From Macrotrachela quadricornifera (Eukaryota; Rotifera; Eurotatoria; Philodinida; Philodinidae), in assembly GCA_022393335.1 (NCBI GenBank), contig JAJEKB010021819.1:24635-88634 (forward strand): DNA of 64,000 nt. The letters are read 5' to 3'. Positions 47,841 through 58,443 of the stretch are shown here, piece by piece. The number at the start of each line of letters is the position of its first letter. Positions within the stretch are counted from its first letter, which is position 1. A program made the position numbers and the translations under genes. The notes under the pieces were generated by a model that was given only the letters and a program-made list of their open reading frames with translations, was not told the origin of the DNA and searched no databases.

Positions 47841-48295
47841 TACTTACACTATTTGAGATTATAGCGTTATCTCTTTAAATAATATTATTTCCAAGTCTGT
47901 AAATTTATTCTACGAAAAAGATTGAGACTAAGGACATTTTATTCATTAATGAATTATATTTTTAACTACAATAATATTCTATTATTCCATTTCCTGACAT
48001 TACAATTAACATAATAAACCAAAATTAAATTCATTTGATTTCATAATGATTCATTATATCAGTGTACAATTGATTCAAATAATAGTTATGTCATATACAC
48101 TTTCTATTTCTGTTAAAAACAACTTTTAGATAGTTTTATTATCTTTGTTAATTTATTTAATATCGAATATAATCAATCTCTTGTTTGAAAAAATATTATT
48201 CTCTAAGAATAAAATCTATACATTTATACACAACAAATAAAAATTGATTTAAAAATACAATTGAAAATAATATTTAAGTTTTATTATTAATAATT

Positions 48296-49340
48296 TTATG
48301 AATATGGTACAATTTGATTAATATTCATTATTGGTTGTGGTCTCCATCGATTTAAATGAATCTTAAATAAAACATAAATTAATTGTCGACGAAATCGTTT
48401 TGATACACATACATATACATAAAATGGAGTCTAAAATATTATATAAAATTTAAATAAGTTTTATTAAAAATCTAATTTAAATAATACTTACTGAATAATA
48501 TATATAATAAAGAATTTGAGTTATATTAGCACTTAATTGAATTTGTGCTTGAGCAAATGGATCGAGATTATATTTCATATTTAATGAAATAATATTTGTA
48601 ACAGTATATGGTAAAAGTGTAAAAAAATTAACAAGAACTTGTACTAAAACCATTATTGTTAATTGTTTATCTAATTCTCGTCTTACAAGTGGTATTGTAT
48701 AATGTACAAGTTTTTGAATATTTCTAAAAGCTAATAATCCAAATAAAACTGAAAATGAAAATGGTAAAATACCAAATAAAATAAGAACAATAAAATAAGT
48801 TCGATATTGTATATAAATTGTATTTGACATAATACAAGTTACTTTTCCTGTATTAGATGATACAATATGTTCAAAAAATATAATATATGGAATTGCATGT
48901 AAAATCCAAATTATACTAGTTATAATAATTAAACGTTTAGCTAATTTAATATTACATAATTGTTGTAAACGTCGATAAGAACATGTAGCAAAATATTGAT
49001 CTATTGTAGTTAAACAAAAACATGTTAAAGAAAACATTGTAAAAATATTAGCAATATATAATCGAATTTTACAATAAAATAATGATATGTCAGTTCCATC
49101 CGTATTATAAATAATAAGCATTATACGTGGTAATAAATCAGCAAATAATTGACCAATATTAAAACCTGACATAATCATTAAATAAAATGCACAAGAATTT
49201 TGTTGAAATGTTTTAAGACTAATAAATACAATTATATTTAAAAGTCCACCTAATATACCACCAATTAAATTTGTTATACCACCATATATCATTATTTGTT
49301 TTCCAATAAATTGAAATAATAAAATTATTGATGTAGACAT
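48296..49340 (-). CDS. Orphan 7-transmembrane receptor (rhodopsin-like GPCR)
   Basis: Two exons, 49340-48492 and 48430-48296, with a 61-nt GTAAGT...TTTTAG phase-0 intron, give 327 aa. Seven hydrophobic helices: TM1 about 20-42 (ITNLIGGILGGLLNIIVFIS with the Asn of TM1), TM2 about 52-74, and TM3 with Cys (FYCKIRLYIANIFTMFSLTC) ending in TTIDQYFATCS, a DRY-like position. TM4 and TM5 follow, TM6 comes after RRELDKQLTIMVLVQVLVNF, and TM7 ends TPFYVYVCVSKRFRRQ, split by the intron. Extracellular Cys in the TM3 end and VTCIMS loop fit the usual disulphide. It resembles peptide-receptor-like orphan receptors expanded in rotifers and nematodes; the ligand is unknown. Very AT-rich codons. It appears intact, unlike the receptor relic at 35.9 kb. 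Confidence 0.85.
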
Positions 49341-49603
49341 TAGTTTTCTATTCTATTATTTTCTTTTTATTCAAACAATTTTTTTGTTTTTATATCTGTA
49401 TTTATATTTAATTGAAAAGTAGAATGCCCTCATAAAGATAAATCAATTTCGACTCTATGCACTCAAAAATATCTTTTAATGCATTTATAACATGAAATAT
49501 ATTATGTCTTGTATTTACGCCTGATAGAAACAAACTAAAAAAATAAAATTCAATTAAAACAATGATAAAGCATACATTTCATTATTTAAATTTACGAGAA
49601 AAC

Positions 49604-50140
49604 ATTCTCAGATGTCCCGCTCTGATTTTGTTCATTGATACATCATTCGATAGGAAATCTCGAGTAGATAGAAAAACTTGAAAGGATTTTGGTTGACGAC
49701 TCTGTTTTCGTGAATTATGGTCAGTTTTCTGATTTTCCGGCAAAAACTAGCATAAAAAGAAAAATTCATAGTCCAGACTTGTAAAAATTTTCTCTTTAGG
49801 AGATAAAATCAGAGTGTAACACATTGCGTAAATTTTCTAAAAAAAAAATGACAAAATTTTCCTTACTCATAGAAAAGGTCTATAACTCTGGTAGAAAGAG
49901 TGATGGTTGCGTGAAATTTTTTAAAATATATAGGCGATCCTTAAGCCTACGGCTAAAAACAATTATAGCTCTCCATGAATTTTCCTTTTTATGTTAGTCT
50001 TCGCTAGAAAACCAGAAAACTGATTATAACTCACAAAAGAAAAGTCGTTGGCCAAAATCCTTTGAAATTTTTTATCTACTTGAGATTCTGTATTGTTTGC
50101 CTTGTGAACCAATGGAATCAGAAAAAGACATCTGAAGATA
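49604..50140. mobile_element. Foldback MITE
   Basis: About 535 bp. Left TCAGATGTCCCGCTCTGATT and the opposite-strand right end TCAGATGTCTTTTTCTGATT. The arms also share GTAGATAGAAAAACTTGAAAGGATTTTGG-type sequence with mismatches. No ORF. Confidence 0.7.
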
Positions 50141-51059
50141 TTTTTCCATCAGTGAATTTAATTACCATTATTAATATTTTAAATGAATTATAAATAGTTT
50201 TAATTTAATTTTCATACAAAATTATTCTCTTGAATCTTTTTATGTCTATTATGCAATGCATGTGAAATTATCCTAGATTATTTAACAAAAAAAAGCACCA
50301 ACTTCCAGACAAAGATAAAAAGAAGATCGATTTTCAATAGATACATTATCATATAATTTTTTTTCCTTCTTTTAGAATATTCTATTAAACAGAACACATT
50401 AACTTTCAATAAGGAAAAATCAATTACAATTATAAATTTCCCTCACATACCAATCATCTTCTATTAGTTAGAATAAACATTATCTTATGCTATTAATTCT
50501 CTTTTACACGAAATCAATATAGATTTGCTAGATTGAAATTTATTTAGAAGCAAAAAAAAATAAGATAAGCCGAATGAAATATTCAAATTAATTTTATTTA
50601 TCCTTTGTTTTACACGCTAAGATAAAATGTGTCGCACTTTGCAACACAATGTACGACACATTCTGAAAGCATGGCTCAAATCTACCATATGGAAAATTTT
50701 GAATTTTTTTCTCAGAAGCATGTGATTCATATTTTTCGATTTAATTGTTGTCATGTTGAAAATTCAAAGAAGTCAGATTGTAGGATCTGTCGATCATTGG
50801 TCGAGAATGGCGTATTTTCAACAAACAAAATAATCGAGAAATAATTGTAAAAAAATAATTAAGACGAAAATATACAAGTTTTGTACGCTCAATCACGTTG
50901 TTTATATATAGCTGTACGTTTGAAACAAGAAGGTGAATAAACAATCAGCAGACATCACGAAAAAAATATATATACGACACATGCGTGCGACGCATTTATT
51001 TTTAGTGTGTACGTTATTTCCATTCTATTTTCTATACACTACATAATGGACGATTTATT
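50141..51059. other. Intergenic, nothing recognised
   Basis: AT-rich. No supported gene; short ORFs at 50629-50944 on both strands are not protein-like. Confidence 0.45.
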
Positions 51060-51200
51060 ATAAATCAGAGAACTTTGCATTTCATATTGTGATCGTTACA
51101 GACATTTCATTAAAAAGAAATAAAATATACCAGAAAATACAACGTGAAAAGTTCTACAATTCACAATGTAAAGTTTATCTTAATGTGTGTGCTTTTTTGT
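51060..51200 (+). repeat. Diverged copy of the MITE arm at 31.6 kb
   Basis: ACTTTGCATTTCATATT, CATTTCATTAAAAAG and CAACGTGAAAAGTTCTACAA appear in the same order as in 31560-31680, with about 25% differences. Only one arm is recognisable. Confidence 0.6.
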
Positions 51201-51719
51201 TTCAAAATAAACAGTGTTCAAAGCAATAGAGTTTTGACGCTGCTGCGAAAAGTACTTCAAAAAATTCAGTAGTATGCAAACTTATAAGTTGAATTCAAAT
51301 ATTGAATAGCTTAACTTTTCAAGATCCGTCACGAGGATTTCTTTGTTTTCTGCTTGTTATGTATTCATCTTCCTATAACTATCACCCATTTGTCATGTGT
51401 AAATAGTTGAATACTTGAAAGATCAAGAATCACGTATATGATCGTGTTCTACTAACCGATAAAGTACTGGTGAAGTACTGCATTTGGGGAAGTATAGCTT
51501 TTTTACCCTTGTACTCTACCCTCTTCACTATTTTGCAAATACAGTCAATATTTACCGGAACATACTTGCTGCTATCATAGCCGCCATAGTCGATGGAGAT
51601 CAAACACTAGTCAACATCAGCCATCAATAACAGAAATTTGGGATCATACGCGAAATATAGCTGCGATAAGCGATCATTCCATATCTATCGTTGAGACTTT
51701 CCATCAAGAAGAAAAAGCA

Positions 51720-51835
51720 GACTTTTGTACTTCAAGTTATTTTGCATACTTTAGAGTACTTTGAGCCAATTTTTAGCTACTTCACACGATTTTTCAAGTA
51801 CTTTTAATATTTCGATGTACTTCAGCATTTTAAAT
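51720..51835. repeat. Irregular TACTTTA repeat (second copy)
   Basis: Spaced copies of TACTTTA / AGTACTTT / TACTTCA, like 61-180. Confidence 0.45.
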
Positions 51836-51953
51836 TTCTCAATATAACGATAAACATATATTATGGATAATAGTTAAACGTTATTTTGTTTTTGGAAATT
51901 AATAATATAACATAAACCATTGAATATATACGTGAAAAACAATCCAGATTATA

Positions 51954-52047
51954 GGAGGGTAGTTCCATCGGTAGTCAACCACAAAAAATAAATGTTTTTT
52001 TTTGAAGACCTTGTGTTTTTTGTGGTTGACTACCCAGGGAACCACCC
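51954..52047. repeat. Short hairpin, ~36-bp arms
   Basis: GGTAGTCAACCACAAAAAA and its exact inverse complement, with outer GGGTAGTTCC / GGAACCACCC partly pairing. Loop about 22 nt. It lies 280 bp outside the large transposon. Confidence 0.85.
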
Positions 52048-52318
52048 ATATATAATCAAACAATAACCGTTAAAGTTCTACCTGCGTTTACATTTATAAA
52101 AAAAAACCAATGAAACTATTCATAAAAAAAGTGTCATGTATAATTAGTGAAAGATAGAAATTTTCTATTTTTTATTTTTATAAGTTCACGTCTTTTTGAG
52201 ACCGATCAGTCTAAATTCTTGATTACACTGGTGAAAAAACAGTACACTTATGTATTAGCTAAACAAGCAATACTTTTACAAAATAGTTTGTTACTTTAGC
52301 TCTACAAAGATATACAGT

Positions 52319-52326
52319 ATCAAACT
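52319..52326. repeat. Left target-site duplication of the 6.1-kb transposon
   Basis: ATCAAACT, repeated exactly at 58436-58443. Confidence 0.92.
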
Positions 52327-52344
52327 CAAGGGGGAACAAACTGA

Positions 52345-52593
52345 TTTCTATGCGAGAAATCATCCAGAAATCATAAGAAATCATAGAAATCATTAGAAAT
52401 CAGAGAAATCGTTGGAAATCAGAAGAAATCAGAAGAAATCAATGGAAATCAATGGAAATCAATGGAAATCATAAGAAATCAGAAGAAATCAATGGAAATC
52501 AAGAGAAATCAATGGAAATCAAGAGAAATCAAGGGAAATCATAAGAAATCATTGGAAATCAAAAGAAATCATAAGAAATCATGAGAAATCAAG
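52345..52593 (+). repeat. Left subterminal 10-bp repeat array
   Basis: 24 copies of GAAATC spaced mostly 10 bp (GAAATCAATG, GAAATCAGAA, GAAATCATAA). Same strand orientation as the right array, hence opposite to the orientation expected of mirrored subterminal repeats. Possible transposase-binding sites, by inference. Confidence 0.9.
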
Positions 52594-53047
52594 GAAACTA
52601 TAATTACTATATAGGAATATTTTTCAGAGTTATTGAACGTCTGATCAAAAAGAAAAGAGCGTCGTACTCTAATTCAATTTCGATAAACATCATGATGAAA
52701 CCATGATGAAATATAGCAAATTTACAGAGTTTTTTTGTTCAAAGTATGCTTAAATTATTTCTGATGATATCTATTTCAAATAAATAACTTGAGAAATAAC
52801 AAATGCTATGCGTTTTTACACATGAATAACACGTGACCAAACATCATTTAATTACTATTCAATGTAGATACCTCGACATCGAGTCTCTTTGGTATTATTT
52901 CATATATGTTCTCTTCTTATATAGTTGCTTAACGAACAGACAATTTTTCTTCCTGTTCATTTTTATCTTCGTCATGTTTAACAAACATCGTCTTTTGTTT
53001 ATTACATTCGTTATATATTTGTATTGATTCATTAAATAGTATCCAAC

Positions 53048-54115
53048 ATGTCTATTGGAAATTTTGTTGTTCCACATAATGTATTTGAATTGCAAGAAAA
53101 TGATTTCTTTGAATTTGTAAAATTATTTGGCGGTGAGAAGTTGTCAAGTCTGGTTAAATTCCAAGATATTAGTAATGCACAATGTCTTCTTGATTGCGAT
53201 GATCCATTTGAAATTCTTTTTTTGGACTCAGATGATTTAGTCGACTTGCAAAAGAAGGCATGCATAAAATTAAAAAGTAATAGTTTTGTAGTCTTACCTG
53301 GTCTAATATCTAAAATGAAGATTTTGAAAGATATATTATTAAAAAAACGCAACGAACTGAAAAAAAAACCAATCATCTCTGCAAATATTAATGTAACAAG
53401 TGATACATCATTAGATAATACAGTTATTAACAACAATGTTACTAATTTAACACAATTGTCTGTTCAAGAATCGATTAATATTAGGTCAACAGTTGCTGAT
53501 AATTATGTAAATAAAGATCAACTGAAACAATATTTAATTGATTTGATTAATAATTGGTGTATGAAATTAAAAGAAAACGAAAAACAATTTGCTTTTTGTT
53601 TAAAACAAGATGCTGATTACCAAATTATGATCGATCTTGTATCAAATAAGGTATTGATCAAATGTCAATGTGGTGCGAAATCGGTTTTAGGTCAAAAAAG
53701 CAATAGATATATCGTAAGTCATTTTTTGAAAATTTTTGTTTTTTTCATGAAAAAATTAGATGAATGTATTTACAGCACAGAAATGAGAAAAATAGTAAAA
53801 TATTTGCGTTGATATTCATCATTGATCATTCTATGTGTTAATATATTAATACTTTTGATGTTATTTTAGTTGTCGAATTTTATTCGTCATTTAACACAAG
53901 AAAAACCATGTGATATGGTCCAACAAAAACTAATGAATATTAATCAGAATGCAAGTGTAAATGGTACTTCTGATAATAATCATATTATGGATTCTGTTGA
54001 TGCAGAAGTAACTATTATGTCAAATTCAATTCCACGTGTTTCTTCATTACGTCACAAAAGAAAACGAAATCAATCAGTCAAATCGTCATTGTCAAAGAAG
54101 GAGAAGAGTATTTGA
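53048..54115 (+). CDS. Transposon accessory protein (ORF1) sharing the transposase N-terminal domain
   Basis: Exons 53048-53713 and 53870-54115 (phase 0, GTAAGT...TTTTAG) give 303 aa. Residues about 17-100 (FFEFVKLFGGEKLSSLVKFQ, DISNAQCLLDCDDPFEILFL, DSDDLVDLQKKACIKL, then LPGLISKMKILKDILL) align along their length with residues 21-98 of the neighbouring transposase. A middle Asn/Thr-rich part follows. Then comes a C-x-C...H...C segment (IKCQCGAKSVLGQKSNRYI joined to LSNFIRHLTQEKPC) that could bind zinc, like a degenerate BED/C2H2 finger. The basic tail RHKRKRNQSVKSSLSKKEK is a likely nuclear signal. No catalytic motif. Possibly a DNA-binding partner or regulator of the transposase. The exon junction falls inside the putative finger, which supports the splice model. 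Unnamed family. Confidence 0.8.
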
Positions 54116-54534
54116 TTATATTTTCTAAATTCGATTTTTATTTTTTTCAGTTTTTATTACTCATTTATCTGTGTGACTTATTTTATATTATTTAATCATA
54201 GTAAAATTTTTCTATATATATATATATGTATCTACAGTTTATGAAATAAATCGATACCAGGTTCTAGTTTAAGTTGTTTAATCTTAAGTTATTTTAAAGA
54301 TTAGCGCGTGACATGCTTGAAAACCCATCATCAGAATCACCTATGATCTTGACAATTTGATTTTAAATGGTTTAAAAGATTGCCTTATAACATGATAATT
54401 CGATCAGAAGAAGTTTATTCCTTTTGAAAGACTAGAGAGTTTTCTGAGACAAAATGTATGCTTTCTTATTATTATTGTAGCCTTTGAATTTTAAAATTAT
54501 GAATATGATACGTTTTTTCTAGAAAAATTTTGAA

Positions 54535-57393
54535 ATGTCAGCTAGTTTATCAACTACCAATCTTTCAGAAGAAGTTTTGTCGTTTCGTGATGATGCATTT
54601 TATAATTTAGTTGAAGAACAATGTGGTAATGTGGTTCTCGAGATTATGAAAGCACAAGATATCTCATCGGTTGAATGTCTTCTTGAAATCGACAACATCT
54701 TTACTTTCTTAACACTCGATTCAGACGATCTCATTCAATTGAAGAGAGAAGCAGGAATTTATCTAAATGATGGTAGTTATATGCTTAAGAAAGGAATAAT
54801 GTATAAGGTTGAAAATTTCCTTCGTGCTCTTCGTGCTCTTGATCAACATTGTTCAATTACTAATCCTCATCACGATTCTTTTAGTTCATCTGATGTAATT
54901 ATTTCCGATGATGTTTTACAAAAATTTCCATTTAATCGAACTATTATTACCTATGGTGAACTCATTATATCTAGTAAAATTGATTTAACATTTTTAAATA
55001 TTATTTTGACGAATATGTTCAACAATTTAATCAGTGATGAAAGAGGTTATCGTTATGATAATATTGTTCGACAATTCGCAGCCAGTATTTACATTCTTGG
55101 AGGACGTACAACATATGATTTTTTACGTTTAAATATTCCTGCACTTCTTCCAAGTATACAAATCATTCAATCGTATATAGCTGCTTCAGAAAACCATTTA
55201 ACCGAAGGATTATTTAGTTATAATCATATTCGTGATTATTTTAATTTAAATCAATCAACATTAGGTTTTTGCGCTGAAGATTGTACAGCAATTATTCCCA
55301 GAATTACATATGATACTTTGTCAAATTCATTCGTTGGTTTTACACGTCCACTCGATGCTAATGGAATTCCTGTTGCTGACTCATTCTCAACAGACTCATA
55401 TACTCGTTTAGAATATTGGACTTCGACTTTATCACCAGCTAAATCATTAAATGCTTTTGTCGTTCAACCGCTTTCAGCTTCAGTCAATCATATCTCTCCT
55501 TATCTACTTGGTGCTTTCGGAACAGATGGGAAGTTTACAGCAACAGATGTTTTGTCTCGTTGGCGTCATATTTACCAAGAGTCGAAAAAAAAAGGCGTTC
55601 GTATCTTAGGTTTTTCAAGTGATTGCGATAGTCGGTATTTACTTGCTATGAAATCAGCACTAGGATTCTTCGCACCTTTTGCCTTCGTTGATCATCCAAA
55701 TTTATTTTCAGTCGATCTCCCAATGACGTGGTCCTGGTTTTTTATGCAGCACGAGATACTATTTGTATGTATGCAGGATGCAATTCATGTTTGTACTAAA
55801 CTTAGGAACCGACTTCTTTCGACAAAAGCAACGCTTCTTTTCGGTACTCAATTAATCAATATTGATCCTCTTCTTTATCTTATTGACAACTTCTCAAAAT
55901 TCGATCATTCACTTGTTCGTTCAGATGTAAATCCAAAGGATAGACAAAATTACAGTTCAGCAGCAAAAATTTCCACTGATAATGTTCTCAGTCTACTTGA
56001 ACAAGTTCCAAATTCTGTTGGTATTCGTATTTATTTACAGGTATTTAATAACAACTCTATCAAATTAGACGGAAGTTTTTGATTTTCTTTGAACTTAACA
56101 TAAAAAAATGTTCAACCAGATTTGAAAGAACGTTTTTTAAATATATAAGATTGAACTGAATGAAATATATGAGGGGTCTGTATAACCATATCATTTCTAA
56201 TTATAATCTGACATCTTCATAACATTTCTGTAGATCTTACAAAATATTTTCCTCATACTCTAGAGGTAAATTCTTAGTCTGTAAGTTAAAGATTATTACA
56301 AAAAAAGGTTCATTATTATAATTTTTCTAAAAAAATATTTTTAATTTTTGTGTTCTAGGCGATTAAAAGTGTAAGACTTGCATACATAGAAAAAACAACT
56401 AACATCATGGACCGTATTTTCCATGGATGGACAGCAGTATTTATTTTCAGATTTTGGTGTCTATGGATCAATAAAATGGATAAACAAAATCTCAACAAAA
56501 TTTTTTCACAATTATCTGATATTGATATACAATCTAATAAAAATATTAAACCAAAATCACAGTATTTCATTACATATCAATCTCACTTTTCCGTTGAGAT
56601 CAACGCTCATTCTCTTGTTTATCTTGTAATGCTTGTTTCTGAACAGCAGCTTCCTATTGAAGCTCTGACCGTATGGTTACAAAATTCTCAAACATGCGAA
56701 AATACTTTTAGATCAGCAAGAGCAATATCAAGCACTTTTTCAGCAGGTGTAAACTTTACCATATCACAATTTCTTTCTCATGTAAATAAATTATCAACTT
56801 TACAAAAAATTAAAAATAACAAACATCTGAATTATTTGCATTTTCCACAACATCACAAACTATCGAAAACATCAGACAATCTCTATACCTTATCAAATAC
56901 AAAAATTCCATCTAAATTTGATATTGAAGATATCGTTCAAAAAGCATATGAATATGTAACTCAACTCTTAAGTCCATTGAAAATCGAACATTTCATGCGA
57001 CACGAACAAATAATAACATTGAAAGATTTGAGTGATGTTATTTCACGTCATTTGGATGTCTTTTGGTCGACGGAGATAGAATTAAACGAAGATTCATCTC
57101 ATGATTCAGATATCAATGCAAATTGTACAACATTAAGTGATTTAAATGGCTATGATAGTGATGATATGATGGAATTAGATGAAGACAATGATAGTATTCA
57201 TGTTACTAATATCTCAGGTGTTCAAGGGATACGTGTATTTGATAAAGTGACACGAGAACGTGAACATACATATTTTAAGGTTAATATTAACAATCAAACT
57301 AAATATTTACATAAGCAAACGGCCACTTGGCTCTTACAAAAAGAAAAGAACTCGTTATCTGCTGATAGATTGTCACGTGTTAAAGATTCATAA
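54535..57393 (+). CDS. Putative transposase (ORF2) with RNase-H-like core
   Basis: Exons 54535-56040 and 56359-57393 (phase 0) give 846 aa. N-terminal domain (about 21-98) shared with ORF1. The central region carries EDCTAIIPRITYDTLSNSFV (D249 area), then FGTDGKFTATDVLSRWRHIY and ILGFSSDCDSRYL (D363/D365). Next are QDAIHVCTKLRNRLL (416-430) and VNPKDRQNYSSAAKI. In exon 2 come FHGWTAVFIFRFW and CENTFRSARAISSTFSAGVN, whose Glu is a candidate third acidic residue, like the E-x-x-F of hAT and P proteins. An acidic stretch and a C-terminal LHKQTATWLL ... LSADRLSRV motif end it. The same motif order occurs, from memory, in uncharacterised proteins of cnidarians and molluscs. Assignment of the catalytic triad is inference. 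No stop or frameshift, so it may be active. Confidence 0.78.
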
Positions 57394-57426
57394 CTTGTTT
57401 TTTGGTTAAGAAGGTCATTAATTTTT

Positions 57427-57899
57427 ATGAAAATTTGTAAACTACTCTTCTTATATTTAGTTTATTGTTTTAATGTAACGTTTTAACGTTGAATAACGTC
57501 GTTGACAGACAAAGTAAATTTAACATAATTATAATTTCGTTTAACTTTCACCATATGTAAATCATATAGATATTTGTCAAAGTGACACAAGAATAAAAAG
57601 ATATTAAAAGTAAAGAAAAGAAAAAGATAGTGAATGGAATATAAATGAAGAATAACAATTCTTTATTCTTTCCAGTATCTCCGTCTTCCCATTCACTATC
57701 TTTTTCTTTTCTTTACATTTAATATCTTTTCATTCTTGTGTCACTTTGACAAATATCTATATGATTTACATATGGTGAAAGTTAAACGAAATTATAATTA
57801 TGTTAAATTTACTTTGTCTGTCAACGACGTTATTCAACGTCAAAACGTTACATTAAAACAATAAACTAAATAAAAGAAGAGTAGTTTACAAATTTTCAT
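57427..57899. repeat. Near-perfect hairpin, 211-bp arms
   Basis: Arms 57427-57637 and 57689-57899 are equal in length and differ at only four positions by eye (about 98% identity), without indels, around a 51-bp loop. It starts 33 bp after the transposase stop. A transcript through the 3' region would form a long double-stranded RNA. It could also be a foldback element that inserted recently, but no target duplication is evident. Confidence 0.93.
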
Positions 57900-58144
57900 G
57901 AAAAAAACTTTTTTTTTTTGTTTCTAACTTTTGATATTATTTAATAAGAAAAATAATAGCTACAGGTATAATAATATAGTTTCATACTGCTTTATTATTG
58001 TTTTGTGTATTAAAAACTAAATATATACAATGTTTACCTAATCATACAATTGTTCTAAAACGTATCTTAATAACGCAATAGAAAATGAGAGTTTCACTTT
58101 TGTTTCTACTAATATTTAGACACCATAAGAATTCATTTATAATA

Positions 58145-58423
58145 AAGAGAAATCACGAAAAATCATTAGAAATCAAGGGAAATCGTCAGAAATCAAGAGA
58201 AATCATCAGAAATCATCAGAAATCATTAGAAATCATCAGAAATCATCAGAAATCAATGGAAATCAAGAGAAATCATTAGAAATCAAGAGAAATCATCAGA
58301 AATCAGAAGAAATCAATGGAAATCAAGAGAAATCATTAGAAATCACCAGAAATCACCAGAAATCATTAGAAATCATGAAAACGAAGTTAGAAATCAGGAA
58401 ATCAAGAAATCAAGAAATCAGTT
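58145..58423 (+). repeat. Right subterminal 10-bp repeat array
   Basis: About 26 copies of GAAATC, mostly as GAAATCATCA, GAAATCATTA and GAAATCAAGA. It runs directly into the right terminal repeat (GAAATCAGTTTG...). The ORF across it is a by-product of the 30-nt frame periodicity. Confidence 0.9.
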
Positions 58424-58435
58424 TGTTCCCCCTTG

Positions 58436-58443
58436 ATCAAACT
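58436..58443. repeat. Right target-site duplication of the 6.1-kb transposon
   Basis: ATCAAACT, identical to 52319-52326. Confidence 0.92.

Larger units (their letters stand above)
52327..58435 (+). mobile_element. Complete 6.1-kb DNA transposon, superfamily not assigned
   Basis: 6109 bp. The termini are perfect inverted repeats beginning CAAGGGGGAACAAACTGA and extending at least 22 bp, flanked by identical 8-bp duplications ATCAAACT. Inside are a 10-bp repeat array near each end, an accessory gene (53048-54115), a putative transposase gene (54535-57393) and a 211-bp-arm hairpin (57427-57899). An 8-bp duplication is compatible with hAT, P and Zisupton/KDZ types, but the CAAGG ends are not the CAGRG of the hAT elements elsewhere in the window. 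Perfect target duplication and open frames indicate a recent insertion. Confidence 0.9.

Noticed and set aside
58085..58279. ORF with R-N-H-x-K-S repeats
   Set aside because: A by-product of a 10-bp tandem repeat read in one frame; no start context or domain.
52345..58423. CRISPR-like regularly spaced repeats
   Set aside because: Spacing is 10 bp with only about 4 variable bases, no unique spacers of CRISPR length, and the arrays lie inside a eukaryotic-style transposon with spliced genes.
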